Of a stretch of DNA of 35,740 bases, positions 1 to 7,351 are shown one piece after another (position 1 is the first letter of the stretch; every line of letters starts with the position of its first letter). This DNA comes from a virus. Below the pieces are notes generated by a model, which saw only the letters and a program-made list of their open reading frames with translations, made no database searches and was not told where the DNA came from. A program made the translations under genes and the position numbers. The stretch spans positions 1-35,740 of IMG/VR virus record IMGVR_UViG_3300027749_000280; one strand, 5' to 3'.

Positions 1-127
1 GTCAAATTGTTACTAACAATGCGGCTTTAGCGGCTGGTGCAGAAGTGGCTTTTATAGTCACAAACAGCGCAGTTAGTGCATTAGATATTCCAGTTATTGC
101 TCTTGCATCAGGCGCAACTACTGCTGG
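1..127. repeat. Exact 127-base direct repeat, copy A (copy B at 35192-35318)
   Basis: Bases 1-127 are identical to 35192-35318, and base 128 (T) differs from 35319 (C). Both copies lie in the coding sequence of paralogous beta-rich proteins. The repeat starts exactly at the contig edge but lies internally at the other end. It is therefore neither a simple circularisation overlap nor a physical terminal repeat. The length of 127 equals a common maximum assembler k-mer, which points to a graph break at a shared k-mer. Confidence 0.9.
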
Positions 128-257
128 TACTTATCTATTGAGCATTGCAGCTGTAGCAGCTGGTTCTTTTACGGTTGTAATTTCTAATGCTAGTGGTGGT
201 TCATTGTCTGAAGCCCTAACAATCAATTTTGGCATTATTCACGTTGCACAACTGTGA
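1..257 (+). CDS. Virion-type beta-rich protein, 5' truncated by contig end
   Basis: The reading frame is open from base 3, so the true start lies off the contig. A GTG at 45 is internal. The visible 85 residues align almost residue for residue with the C-terminal part of the complete 146-residue protein at 35008-35448, including the AAGAEVAFIVTNSAV and GSLSEAL segments. The first 127 bases are identical to that gene; after base 127 the DNA diverges with mostly silent changes while the protein stays nearly the same. The Thr/Val/Ala/Ser-rich, charge-poor composition suggests a beta-sandwich virion surface or decoration protein; that role is inference. Its stop overlaps the next start as GTGA. 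Confidence 0.8.
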   Translation, partial: QIVTNNAALAAGAEVAFIVTNSAVSALDIPVIALASGATTAGTYLLSIAAVAAGSFTVVISNASGGSLSEALTINFGIIHVAQL

Positions 258-442
258 ACGTTGAATTACTAAAAAGCCGCATTGAGGTTTTGACCGCCCA
301 AGCTAAACAAATGGAATTAAACCTCCACATGATTAGCGGGGCGATCCAAGACTGCCAATATTGGTTAAACGAATTGGAGAAATCAAATGCCGTTGATCAA
401 GTCAATGACTCCCAAGGCGCTAAAACAGAACATCAAGGCTGA
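254..442 (+). CDS. Small coiled-coil phage protein of unknown function
   Basis: A 62-residue protein whose GTG start overlaps the TGA of the previous gene (GTGA), a classical translational-coupling arrangement. Residues 3-44 form an amphipathic helix with heptad-like Leu/Ile/Met spacing. It contains a short CQYW segment and ends in a hydrophilic tail. Small helical proteins of this kind are common in environmental phage genomes near the packaging genes, with no assigned function. The 3' end overlaps the next small gene (start 387) out of frame. Confidence 0.65.
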   Translation: MNVELLKSRIEVLTAQAKQMELNLHMISGAIQDCQYWLNELEKSNAVDQVNDSQGAKTEHQG

Positions 443-539
443 AATAGAAGCTGGCAAGCCTGTTAAGCAGGCTGTCGCTATTGGCTATTCGGTTAAGCGT
501 GAAGCTGAGAAAGACAAAAAAGCAAAGCCTAAAAAGTGA
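387..539 (+). CDS. Small basic phage protein (50 aa), unknown function
   Basis: An ATG at 387 opens a 50-codon frame ending at TGA 537-539, overlapping the end of the previous gene by 56 bases in another frame. The protein begins MPLIKSMTPKALKQNIKAEI and continues with a GKPVKQAVAIGYSVKR segment and a Lys-rich tail. This matches a pattern often seen in tiny phage proteins (K-S-x-K-A-x-x-x-N, then G-K-P-x-K-Q-A-x-A-I-x-x-S-x-x-R), possibly DUF6496-like. Its stop overlaps the next GTG start (GTGA), and its position in the operon supports reality. Function unknown; DNA binding is conceivable from the charge. Confidence 0.65.
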   Translation: MPLIKSMTPKALKQNIKAEIEAGKPVKQAVAIGYSVKREAEKDKKAKPKK

Positions 540-1306
540 AAATTACCCAAAAGAAAGTCACAGAACTAATCCCTTATGTAAAAAACAGCCGCACCCACAG
601 CGATGAGCAAGTGGCACAAATAGCGGCAAGCATTAAGGAATTTGGCTGGACTAACCCAATACTGGTGGACGGACAGAACGGCATAATTGCTGGTCATGGT
701 CGCTTATTAGCCGCACGCAAGTTAGGTTATGAAAATATACCTACTATCGAACTTGCAAATTTAACAGAAACACAAAAAAAAGCTTACATAATTGCTGACA
801 ATAGACTGGCGCTTAATGCTGGTTGGGACAATGAGATGTTGGCATTAGAGCTTGGTGAACTTGGCGATTTAGGTTTTGATCTTGATTTAACTGGATTTGC
901 AGCTGATGAAATTGCTGAATTACTTTCACCTGAAGATGATGAGGACGATAGCAAATATAGTAAAAAAATTGATGCACCGGTTTATGAGCCAACTGGGGAT
1001 TGTCCACCAATAGTAGAGCTTTACGATAAAGTTAAATACGAAGAACTTACAGCCAAAATTTACCAAGATGACAGCATTGACTCAGAGATAAAAGATTTTT
1101 TGCTTGCGGCGGCGGCAAGGCACATTCGTTTCGACTTTGAACAAATTGCAGAATTTTATGCCCACGCACCACCTGACTTGCAACAACTAATGGAAGACAG
1201 TGCATTGGTAATTGTTGACTTTGATAAAGCAATTGCCAGTGGTTATGTAAAGCTTTCGCAAGCTATAAGTGAAATTTACACTAGTGAAAAAGGTCAAGCA
1301 GAGTGA
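536..1306 (+). CDS. ParB-fold (ParB/Srx nuclease-like) domain protein
   Basis: 256 residues from a GTG start coupled to the previous stop. Residues 1-100 form a ParB/sulfiredoxin-fold domain: NSRTHSDEQVAQIAASI helix, FGWTNPILVD strand, the box-II-like loop GIIAGHGR (residues 49-56) and ADNRLALNAGW near 92-102. In phages this domain is often fused to a DNA methyltransferase, but none follows here. Instead there is an acidic linker (DEDDS) and a helical C-terminal domain of about 110 residues (YEPTGDCPP, LLAAAARHIRF, IAEFYAHA) whose function I do not know. The gene overlaps the glycosyltransferase gene by GTGA. ParB domains recur beside phage base-modification genes, so a DNA-modification role is inferred, not shown. 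Confidence 0.75.
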   Translation: MKITQKKVTELIPYVKNSRTHSDEQVAQIAASIKEFGWTNPILVDGQNGIIAGHGRLLAARKLGYENIPTIELANLTETQKKAYIIADNRLALNAGWDNEMLALELGELGDLGFDLDLTGFAADEIAELLSPEDDEDDSKYSKKIDAPVYEPTGDCPPIVELYDKVKYEELTAKIYQDDSIDSEIKDFLLAAAARHIRFDFEQIAEFYAHAPPDLQQLMEDSALVIVDFDKAIASGYVKLSQAISEIYTSEKGQAE

Positions 1307-2208
1307 GCAAAAGAAATTTTGCGGTGTTCATTTTGACACATGGCAGAGCCGATACGGTATATACATTTAAAACTTTACGGCAACAAGGATACACAGGAAA
1401 AATATACCTTTTATGCGATGACGAAGATAAGCAAATTGCTAAATATAAAAATTTGTATGGCACAGATTCGGTAATAGTATTTAATAAGCAAAAAGCAATT
1501 GATGCCACTGATAGCGGAGATAACTTTAAAAAGCGCAACAGTGTAGTGTATGCAAGAAACATTAATTTTGAAATTGCAGCCGACCTTGGATTGACACATT
1601 TTTGGCAATTAGATGACGATTACACAAGGTTTGACTATTCACTCAATGAGGAAATGCAGTACACAACCTCAAACAACAAAATTGGCAAGCTGGATGACGT
1701 GCTTGCGGTAATGGTAGATTTTTTAGAAACAACACCTTTTCACTCTATTGCATTTGCACAAGGTGGCGACTTTATTGGTGGTGAAGGTTGCACGTTGCTA
1801 AGCAGGATGCGGAAAGATGAAATTTACCGAAAAGTAATGAATTCGTTTTTGTTTAGAGTTGATCGCCCAGTGCAATTTATGGGCAGAATTAATGAAGATG
1901 TAAATTTGTATGTTGAGTGGGGTCGCAGGGGCATATTGTTTATGACTTCACCACAGCTTAGATTGCAACAGGTTGTGACGCAACAAAATGCTGGTGGATT
2001 AACAGAAATTTACCTTGAACTTGGAACATATACAAAGTCTTTTTACACGGTAATGTATGCACCATCATGTGTCAAAATTTCAGAAGTGGGGACAACTGAT
2101 AGGCGCATACATCATCAAGTCATGTGGAAATATGCAGTGCCAAAAATACTAGATGAGTCACACCGTAAGCCAAGAGTATTGTCACGCATTACAAACACAG
2201 TAAAATAA
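1303..2208 (+). CDS. TET-associated glycosyltransferase-like (TAGT) protein, putative DNA base hypermodification
   Basis: 301 residues, GTG start overlapping the ParB stop. The sequence fits a GT-A-like glycosyltransferase of the TAGT type known beside phage TET/JBP dioxygenases: FILTHGRADTV (9-19), GYTGKIYLLCDDED (29-42), VFNK (59-62), YARNINFEIA (83-92), an LDDDY DxD-like metal/nucleotide-sugar motif (103-107), NEDVN (197-201), TQQNAGG (226-232) and GTYTKSFY (241-248). Known members glycosylate 5-hydroxymethyl pyrimidines in phage DNA. No TET enzyme, hydroxymethylase or cytosine methyltransferase is visible here, so the substrate is unknown. A T-rich stretch with a weak hairpin follows before terS. 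Fold and family assigned from motifs recalled, not from a search. Confidence 0.72.
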   Translation: MSKRNFAVFILTHGRADTVYTFKTLRQQGYTGKIYLLCDDEDKQIAKYKNLYGTDSVIVFNKQKAIDATDSGDNFKKRNSVVYARNINFEIAADLGLTHFWQLDDDYTRFDYSLNEEMQYTTSNNKIGKLDDVLAVMVDFLETTPFHSIAFAQGGDFIGGEGCTLLSRMRKDEIYRKVMNSFLFRVDRPVQFMGRINEDVNLYVEWGRRGILFMTSPQLRLQQVVTQQNAGGLTEIYLELGTYTKSFYTVMYAPSCVKISEVGTTDRRIHHQVMWKYAVPKILDESHRKPRVLSRITNTVK

Positions 2209-2237
2209 GGCACAATCACAATTCTTTCAACAAATTA

Positions 2238-2260
2238 GGTATTAAATTACCCTTTTTTTT
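2238..2260 (+). terminator. Weak candidate terminator after the ParB-TAGT operon
   Basis: A 4-bp stem GGTA/TACC (2238-2241 with 2248-2251) with a TTAAAT loop is followed by C and a run of eight T (2253-2260). The U-tract is good, but the stem is short, so termination would be inefficient. Confidence 0.3.
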
Positions 2261-2274
2261 GGTTGTACAACAAA

Positions 2275-2697
2275 ATGAATACTGAAAATTCCACCCGACC
2301 GCCTAAAAAAGAGGCAGATGTAGTTAAACAGAATGGCGGCGCACGTGAAGGGTCGGGTAGAAAGCCGTTTGAAGCTACGGATGTAGAGCGTAGACAAGTT
2401 GAGGCAATGTCAGGTTATGGTGTGCCGTTTGAGCAAATAGCCGCTTTGGTGCGTGATGGTATTGACATTGACACCTTAAGAAAATACTTTGGTTCTGAAC
2501 TTCTTAATGGCAAAGCAAAAGCAAATGCACAGATTGGCAAGGGAATTTTTCAAAAAGCCATGGCTGGTGACACAACAGCACAAATTTGGTGGTCAAAGTG
2601 CCAAATGGGATGGAAAGAAACCCAACGACATGAGTTAACTGGAGCTGAAGGCAAAGAGTTATCAGGTATTCAGGTGACATTTGTGAAGCCTGAGTAA
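2275..2697 (+). CDS. terS: Terminase small subunit-like protein
   Basis: The ATG at 2275 gives 140 residues; an in-frame TTG at 2263 is less likely. Neither has a clear Shine-Dalgarno. After a disordered start comes GGAREGSGRKPF, then a helix-turn-helix-like region (ERRQVEAMSGYGVPFEQIAA, then DGIDIDTLRKYF) and GKAKANAQIGKGIFQKAMAGDTTAQIWWSK. This arrangement is typical of small terminase subunits that recognise phage DNA and hand it to TerL, which follows after the structured intergenic element. The assignment rests on the HTH-like pattern, size and position directly upstream of terL. Confidence 0.7.
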   Translation: MNTENSTRPPKKEADVVKQNGGAREGSGRKPFEATDVERRQVEAMSGYGVPFEQIAALVRDGIDIDTLRKYFGSELLNGKAKANAQIGKGIFQKAMAGDTTAQIWWSKCQMGWKETQRHELTGAEGKELSGIQVTFVKPE

Positions 2698-2834
2698 CAA
2701 CACGCATGGGGATTGGCGAGCCACGAGACGTGGTGGCGACCAAGCAGGCACATTGCCTGAAGTACAGTCCCCAGCCGTGTTGGTGTAACTCAGTTGAGAG
2801 AGTTTAGGATTGATGAGTCCAAGCACCAACAACC
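2698..2834 (+). ncRNA. Structured intergenic RNA element between terS and terL, with tRNA-like half
   Basis: Two adjacent three-way-junction folds can be drawn. Fold A is closed by CAACACG (2698-2704)/CGTGTTG (2776-2782) and, across a 2x2 internal loop, TGGGGA (2707-2712)/TCCCCA (2768-2773). It encloses a hairpin with CCACG-AGA-CGTGG (2721-2733), based on TTGG/CCAA, and a perfect CAGGCA-CAT-TGCCTG hairpin (2745-2759). Fold B is closed by TGTTGGTG (2778-2785)/CACCAACA (2824-2831). It encloses a tRNA-like D arm (TA spacer, ACTC-AGTTGAGA-GAGT, 2788-2803) and a second arm around GGAT-TGATGA-GTCC (2807-2820). There is no T arm and no CCA end. Bases 2778-2782 are used by both closing stems, so the folds may be alternatives. 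The terL Shine-Dalgarno follows five bases after the element. Not matched to a known RNA family. Confidence 0.6.
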
Positions 2835-2848
2835 TTTAAGGAAATGAT

Positions 2849-4123
2849 TTGTCTGAAGTAGCAAGCGCCATAGCCAACGCTGAGTTTCCAATCAAGCTAC
2901 AGGGCTTGTTTCAGCCATCACGCTACAAAGTAGCTTACGGCGGCAGGGGTGGCGCTAAGTCTTGGGGTATAGCTAGGGCGTTGTTGATCAAGGGTGCTAA
3001 ACAAACATTACGAATACTTTGTGCGCGAGAATTCCAAACCAGCATAAGAGATTCAGTACATAAATTACTTTGTGATCAAATTGAAAATCTTGGTTTACAT
3101 GGTTTTTATGAAATAACCCAAAACAGCATCAGAGGCAGAAATGGCACAGAGTTTGCATTTGCCGGCTTAAAAAACAACATTGCCAACATAAAATCATTTG
3201 AGGGTGTAGACATTTGCTGGGTTGAAGAAGCACAAACAACAAGCCGATTAAGCTGGAATATTTTAATTCCCACTATAAGAAAACAAGGCAGCGAGATTTG
3301 GATTTCATTTAATCCTGAATTGGAAACAGATGAAACTTACCAACGTTTTGTAGTTAACCCTCCTGCTGATTGCATACAAATAAGAATTAATTGGTCAGAT
3401 AACCCTTGGTTTCCTGAAACCCTTAAGCTAGAAAAGGATGCGCTTAAGAATCGCGACATGGAAGCATATAACCAAGTTTGGGAGGGTTTATGCCGCCAAT
3501 CAGTGGATGGCGCTATTTTTGCCAAGGAACTACAACAGGCTGAAGTAGAGGGTAGGCTAACCCGTGTTGCTTATGATGCTACAAAGCCCGTCCACGCCAT
3601 CTTTGACCTTGGTTGGTCTGATAGCACCTCCATTTGGTTCTTGCAGTTTGTGGGCATGGAAACCCGCCTTATTCGGTACATTGAGGATAGCCAAAAGACC
3701 ATGACCCATTATTTGGCAACTATGCAAACCTTTGGTTATGTGTACGACACGATATGGCTACCGCATGACGCTGAGAATCAAACATTGGCGGCGGCTGGGC
3801 GGTCAATCAATGACATTGTTAGGGCGGCAGGCTACAAGACTCAAATCCTGCCAAGAGTGCCAATCCTTGATTCAATCAACGCCGCTAGGACAATATTCCC
3901 AAGTTGTTGGTTTGACAGGGAACACGCCGCAGATGGCATAAACTGCCTGCGCCATTATCGGTATGAGGTTGACCAAGCCACAGGGCAGTTCAGCCGCAAC
4001 CCATTACATGATCACTTTTCGCACGGGGCTGACGCATTTCGCTATATTGCCCTGATGATTCAAGACACACCCAAGCGCAAGCCAAAAGCACAGGTTGCAA
4101 TGGCTGGCGGTTGGATGGGATAA
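2849..4123 (+). CDS. terL: Terminase large subunit
   Basis: 424 residues. The start is TTG at 2849: AAGGAAATGAT precedes it with the same spacing as AAGGAAATAAC before the coat-protein ATG, while the ATG at 2844 hits a stop within six codons. The ATPase domain has Walker A GGRGGAKS (31-38), Walker B with catalytic acids VDICWVEEA (120-128) and coupling motif SFNPE near 153. The RNase H-like nuclease domain begins around FDLGWSDSTS, with LPHDAE and HGADAFRY as later acidic motifs. TerL pumps DNA into the prohead and cuts it. The length is normal for the Terminase_3/PBSX-type family. Confidence 0.95.
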   Translation: MSEVASAIANAEFPIKLQGLFQPSRYKVAYGGRGGAKSWGIARALLIKGAKQTLRILCAREFQTSIRDSVHKLLCDQIENLGLHGFYEITQNSIRGRNGTEFAFAGLKNNIANIKSFEGVDICWVEEAQTTSRLSWNILIPTIRKQGSEIWISFNPELETDETYQRFVVNPPADCIQIRINWSDNPWFPETLKLEKDALKNRDMEAYNQVWEGLCRQSVDGAIFAKELQQAEVEGRLTRVAYDATKPVHAIFDLGWSDSTSIWFLQFVGMETRLIRYIEDSQKTMTHYLATMQTFGYVYDTIWLPHDAENQTLAAAGRSINDIVRAAGYKTQILPRVPILDSINAARTIFPSCWFDREHAADGINCLRHYRYEVDQATGQFSRNPLHDHFSHGADAFRYIALMIQDTPKRKPKAQVAMAGGWMG

Positions 4124-4142
4124 TTCCCACAAAGGGGCAAAT

Positions 4143-6341
4143 ATGGCTTATCAAGACGCAGCAGGCAAAGATGACAGAATCAACAAAGCCATAGAGTTTT
4201 GGCGGTTGGTCAATGATGCGGACTCCACTAACCGCGCAGAGGCATTGCAAGACATAAAGTTTGCCGCTGGCGATCAATGGCCTGTTGAGATACAGAACAG
4301 CCGTAACGTTGAGGCTAGACCATGCCTGACCATCAATAAGATTGATTCCTACATCCGACAGGTAACCAACCAGCAACGGATGCAACGCCCGCGCATTAAA
4401 GTACATCCTGTAAATAACTTGGCTGATTACAAAATCGCCCAAGTAATTGAGGGCATGACCCGCCACATTGAGGTCAACTCCAACGCTGACACTGCCTACG
4501 ACACAGCTTTTGATTACGCCGTGCGGATGGGTTGGGGCTACTGGCGCATTAATACCCGCTACACAAGCGAAGATTCATTTGACCAAGAAATCTACATTGA
4601 CACGATTGACAACCCATTTACTGTGTACTTTGACCCTAATTCAATCCTGCCTGATGGGTCTGACGCTGAACGTTGCCTGATCACCACAGTGCTAGACAAG
4701 AAAGTTTTTAAGGATTACTACCCTGACGCTGATGACGGTGCTAACTTTACCCAGCGATCAACAGGGGATGACAGGGCAAGTTGGATCACCAAGGAAGATA
4801 TTCGGATTGCTGAGTTCTTTTACATTGAACGCGAACGTGCCAAGCTGTATCTGTTAAGTGATGGCACACGCCAATTTGCTGATTCAGAAAGGTTCTTTGA
4901 AAGGGTTGAAGCCGCTGGCCTAACCGTGGTTGATGAACGCGAATCGTTCCGCAAGGCGGTGAAGTGGGTCAAGATGACCGCCATAGAAATCTTGGAAGAA
5001 AAGACTTGGGCAGGCAAATACATTCCTGTTGTGCCTTGCTATGGCGCACAAGTAATCGTTGACGATAAGCGCAAGAAATATGGCTTAGTGCGGTTTGCAA
5101 AAGACCCACAGCGTATGTATAACTTTTGGCGCACCAGCATGACCGAATCGGTTGCCCTTGCACCAAAGGCTAAATGGCTGCTGGCAGAGGGTCAAGACGA
5201 GGGACACGAAAACGAATGGGCGTTGGCTAACATCAAGTCAAGCCCTGTTCTGCGTTACAAACAAAAAGACATTGAGGGCGTACCAGCCCCAGTGCCTACC
5301 CGCCTACAACCTGAACCACCACCCGCTGGCATCATGGAAGCCGCCGCCGCCATTTCTGCTGATTTGCAGATGGTGCTTGGCATCATGGACCCCAATCAGC
5401 TACCAAGTGGCAACATATCAGGCAAGGCTTTGCAGGGTCAGCAAAACCAAGTGGATTTGAGCAATTTCCACTTTTACGACAACATGACCCGATCAATTAG
5501 GCATACAGGCAAAATCCTGTTGGACTTGATCCCTAAGATTTACGACACAGCACGGGTAATGCGGATCATTGGTTCAGATGGTCAACCTGACATGACCGAA
5601 ATCAACCAAAAGAATGAGGTTGGCGAGGTGCTAAATGATGTGACGGTGGGTGAATATGATGTGGTGATGGACACAGGACCGGGCTTCCAAAGCAAGCGCC
5701 AGCAGGCAGTTGAAGCCATGATGCCGCTGTTAACAGGTAATGCGGAATTGTTTAACGTTGCAGGCGATTTGGTGTTTAGGAACATGGACTTCCCCGGCGC
5801 TGATGTGATTGCAGACCGCCTAGCTGCAATGAACCCAATGGCTAACATTGATGAGAAATCAGATATACCGCCTGAAGTGCAGATGAGGCTGGCGCAGGCA
5901 CAAAAGCAAGTGCAGGATATGCAACAACAATTGCAAGCCGCCATGTTGGAGATCAACAACCGTGGTCAGGTTGCCCAAATCCGCGAAGAGGGCGCAACCA
6001 AACGCAAACTTATGGAAGTCACTGCCAAGGCGCATAACACTGAAACAATGGCAGAGGTCAAGGTTAATGACCAAAACACCCGCGCCATCACTAGCCAAAA
6101 CAAGACTGAAATTGATGCCATTGTGCAGTTACTGTTGCACCACATGGACACTGGCAGACTTGAAATGGAAATTGCCAAGCGTAATGCGGAACAACAACAA
6201 TACGCTAATGTTGCCGCAGAGGACATTTCTAGCGGTGCTAATCCATTGATTAACTCACAACCAAATCAATCAATGCAACCGCAAGAACAGCAACCAATCC
6301 AACCGCCTGCCCAGCAGACATTTGAACAACCCATGCAATGA
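4143..6341 (+). CDS. Portal protein (P22-like, long form)
   Basis: 732 residues from ATG 4143, preceded by AAAGGGG; an in-frame ATG at 4095 inside terL lacks such a site. Features of P22-type portals include IEFWRLVNDADSTNRAEALQDIKFAAGDQWP-type start, the GGD-like MGWGYWRI region, PSGNISGKALQGQQNQ and FYDNMTRSIRHTGK. The last 160 residues are a long helical, Gln-rich tail (QAQKQVQDMQQQLQAAMLEI and onward) ending in a P/Q-rich segment, as expected for the barrel extension above the crown. The dodecameric portal forms the DNA entry channel and docks TerL and later gp4. Size agrees with P22 gp1. Confidence 0.88.
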   Translation: MAYQDAAGKDDRINKAIEFWRLVNDADSTNRAEALQDIKFAAGDQWPVEIQNSRNVEARPCLTINKIDSYIRQVTNQQRMQRPRIKVHPVNNLADYKIAQVIEGMTRHIEVNSNADTAYDTAFDYAVRMGWGYWRINTRYTSEDSFDQEIYIDTIDNPFTVYFDPNSILPDGSDAERCLITTVLDKKVFKDYYPDADDGANFTQRSTGDDRASWITKEDIRIAEFFYIERERAKLYLLSDGTRQFADSERFFERVEAAGLTVVDERESFRKAVKWVKMTAIEILEEKTWAGKYIPVVPCYGAQVIVDDKRKKYGLVRFAKDPQRMYNFWRTSMTESVALAPKAKWLLAEGQDEGHENEWALANIKSSPVLRYKQKDIEGVPAPVPTRLQPEPPPAGIMEAAAAISADLQMVLGIMDPNQLPSGNISGKALQGQQNQVDLSNFHFYDNMTRSIRHTGKILLDLIPKIYDTARVMRIIGSDGQPDMTEINQKNEVGEVLNDVTVGEYDVVMDTGPGFQSKRQQAVEAMMPLLTGNAELFNVAGDLVFRNMDFPGADVIADRLAAMNPMANIDEKSDIPPEVQMRLAQAQKQVQDMQQQLQAAMLEINNRGQVAQIREEGATKRKLMEVTAKAHNTETMAEVKVNDQNTRAITSQNKTEIDAIVQLLLHHMDTGRLEMEIAKRNAEQQQYANVAAEDISSGANPLINSQPNQSMQPQEQQPIQPPAQQTFEQPMQ

Positions 6342-6370
6342 TTGACAGTGCAATAATTTCGTGGTAAAAA
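6342..6370 (+). promoter_or_regulatory. Candidate sigma70 promoter ahead of the scaffold gene
   Basis: A perfect -35 TTGACA (6342-6347) is separated by 17 bases from TAAAAA (6365-6370, four of six matches to TATAAT). It sits directly after the portal stop and would drive scaffold and coat at extra dosage. The -10 is weak, and a GTGGT-AAAA-ACCAC inverted repeat (6361-6374) overlaps it. Confidence 0.4.
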
Positions 6371-6383
6371 CCACAAAACCTTA

Positions 6384-6400
6384 CCAGTTGGGTCAACTGG
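6384..6400 (+). promoter_or_regulatory. Hairpin in the scaffold leader
   Basis: CCAGTTG-GGT-CAACTGG forms a perfect 7-bp stem with a three-base loop. It lies about a dozen bases before the GAGGAAA Shine-Dalgarno of the scaffold gene. There is no T tract, so it is not a terminator; it may protect or tune the scaffold/coat mRNA. Confidence 0.45.
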
Positions 6401-6422
6401 GTGAATTCTTTGAGGAAACTCA

Positions 6423-7328
6423 ATGTCAGAAGTAGCAGAACGACTTGCCGCCAATGTGGTGACAAGTGAAAATTTAGCTGAATTTAATGCCAAACGAATG
6501 GGTTTAGCTGATCCACTCCCAAGCGAGGCTGTCCAAGAGGCAGAGCCGCAAGAGGTAGAGCAGGAGCAGAGTGAGCCGACAGAGGTAGAGAACGAAGCGA
6601 CAGCAACAGAGGATCGAAAACAAAATCCCAAGCTGGAAAGACGGTTTTCAGAGATAACCAAGCAACGTGAATCAGCGCGGGAAGAAGCCCGTAGGGAACG
6701 CGAAGCTAGGGAAACTTTGGAAGCAAAGGTAAGGGACTTGGAAGCCAAGATTCAGCCTAAAGCTGAACCAGTAGCCGAAACAGAACCACAGCCCGAACAG
6801 TTTAGCGATATGTATGAATACGCCAAGGCGTTAACAGACTATCGTGTTGAACAGCGATTGCAGGAAGAAAAGCAAAAGGAAGTGCAGGCTAAGGTTGCCG
6901 CCGAACACGCCAAGTTAATTGACGCTTGGGGTCAGAGGGTAAGGGAAGCTAAAGCCGAAATGCCAGACTTTGATGACATGATTAGTTCCACAGACGTTAC
7001 TATTAGTAACGAAGTGCGGGATGCAATCTTTGAATCTGAGGTTGGCCCGCGCATCTTGTATCACCTTGCTGAAAATCCTGACTTTGCTGTCAAGCTGCAA
7101 GGTATGACCTTGACCGCCGCCTTGAAAGCAATAGGGAAATTGGAAGGCCAGTACGAAAAGACTGACCCACAAACAAAGACTGTTGTTGGAAGAAGTAAAG
7201 CACCCGCGCCGATCAATCCAATCCGATCAGCAGCTAACGGGCGTGATGTGAACCTAACCAGTGATGGGCAATTTCATGGTTCGTATCAGGCTTGGAGAGC
7301 AGCAAGATTGGCTGGAAAGATTCGCTAA
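6423..7328 (+). CDS. Scaffolding protein
   Basis: 301 residues, ATG with GAGGAAA at a good distance. The protein is strongly acidic and helical: an E/Q-rich N-terminal third (about 30-65), a charged coiled coil (RRFSEITKQRESAREEARRE onward, about 74-110), a second helical block with EEKQKEVQAKVAAEHAKL, and a basic C-terminus (KTVVGRSKAPAPINPIRSA...RAARLAGKIR). Basic C-terminal helices bind coat in P22 scaffolds. The position between portal and coat and the composition support the call; primary sequence is poorly conserved in this class. It would be incorporated into the procapsid and exit before packaging. Confidence 0.75.
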   Translation: MSEVAERLAANVVTSENLAEFNAKRMGLADPLPSEAVQEAEPQEVEQEQSEPTEVENEATATEDRKQNPKLERRFSEITKQRESAREEARREREARETLEAKVRDLEAKIQPKAEPVAETEPQPEQFSDMYEYAKALTDYRVEQRLQEEKQKEVQAKVAAEHAKLIDAWGQRVREAKAEMPDFDDMISSTDVTISNEVRDAIFESEVGPRILYHLAENPDFAVKLQGMTLTAALKAIGKLEGQYEKTDPQTKTVVGRSKAPAPINPIRSAANGRDVNLTSDGQFHGSYQAWRAARLAGKIR

Positions 7329-7351
7329 ACCCATTCTTTTAAGGAAATAAC

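Noticed and set aside
1-127. Direct terminal repeat of a complete linear or circular genome
   Set aside because: The matching copy is internal (35192-35318) with 422 bases after it, and the sequences diverge right after base 127.
2778-2834. Canonical tRNA gene
   Set aside because: The D-arm-like part is good, but there is no T arm, the anticodon-position stem is imperfect, and the 3' end reads AACC, not NCCA.
2807-2845. Hammerhead ribozyme (TTGATGAGTCC resembles the CUGAUGA core)
   Set aside because: The second conserved core strand (GAAA after stem II) and the three-stem arrangement around a cleavage site cannot be formed; GTCC pairs upstream instead.
3990-4466. Minus-strand 158-aa frame opposite terL and portal
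   Set aside because: Overlaps two confident genes across their junction and has no recognisable domain.
6266-6748. Minus-strand 160-aa frame opposite the portal end and scaffold start
   Set aside because: Ser/Ala/Val/Leu-rich antisense shadow of the E/Q-rich scaffold and portal tail, no ribosome site, and it covers the scaffold promoter and start.
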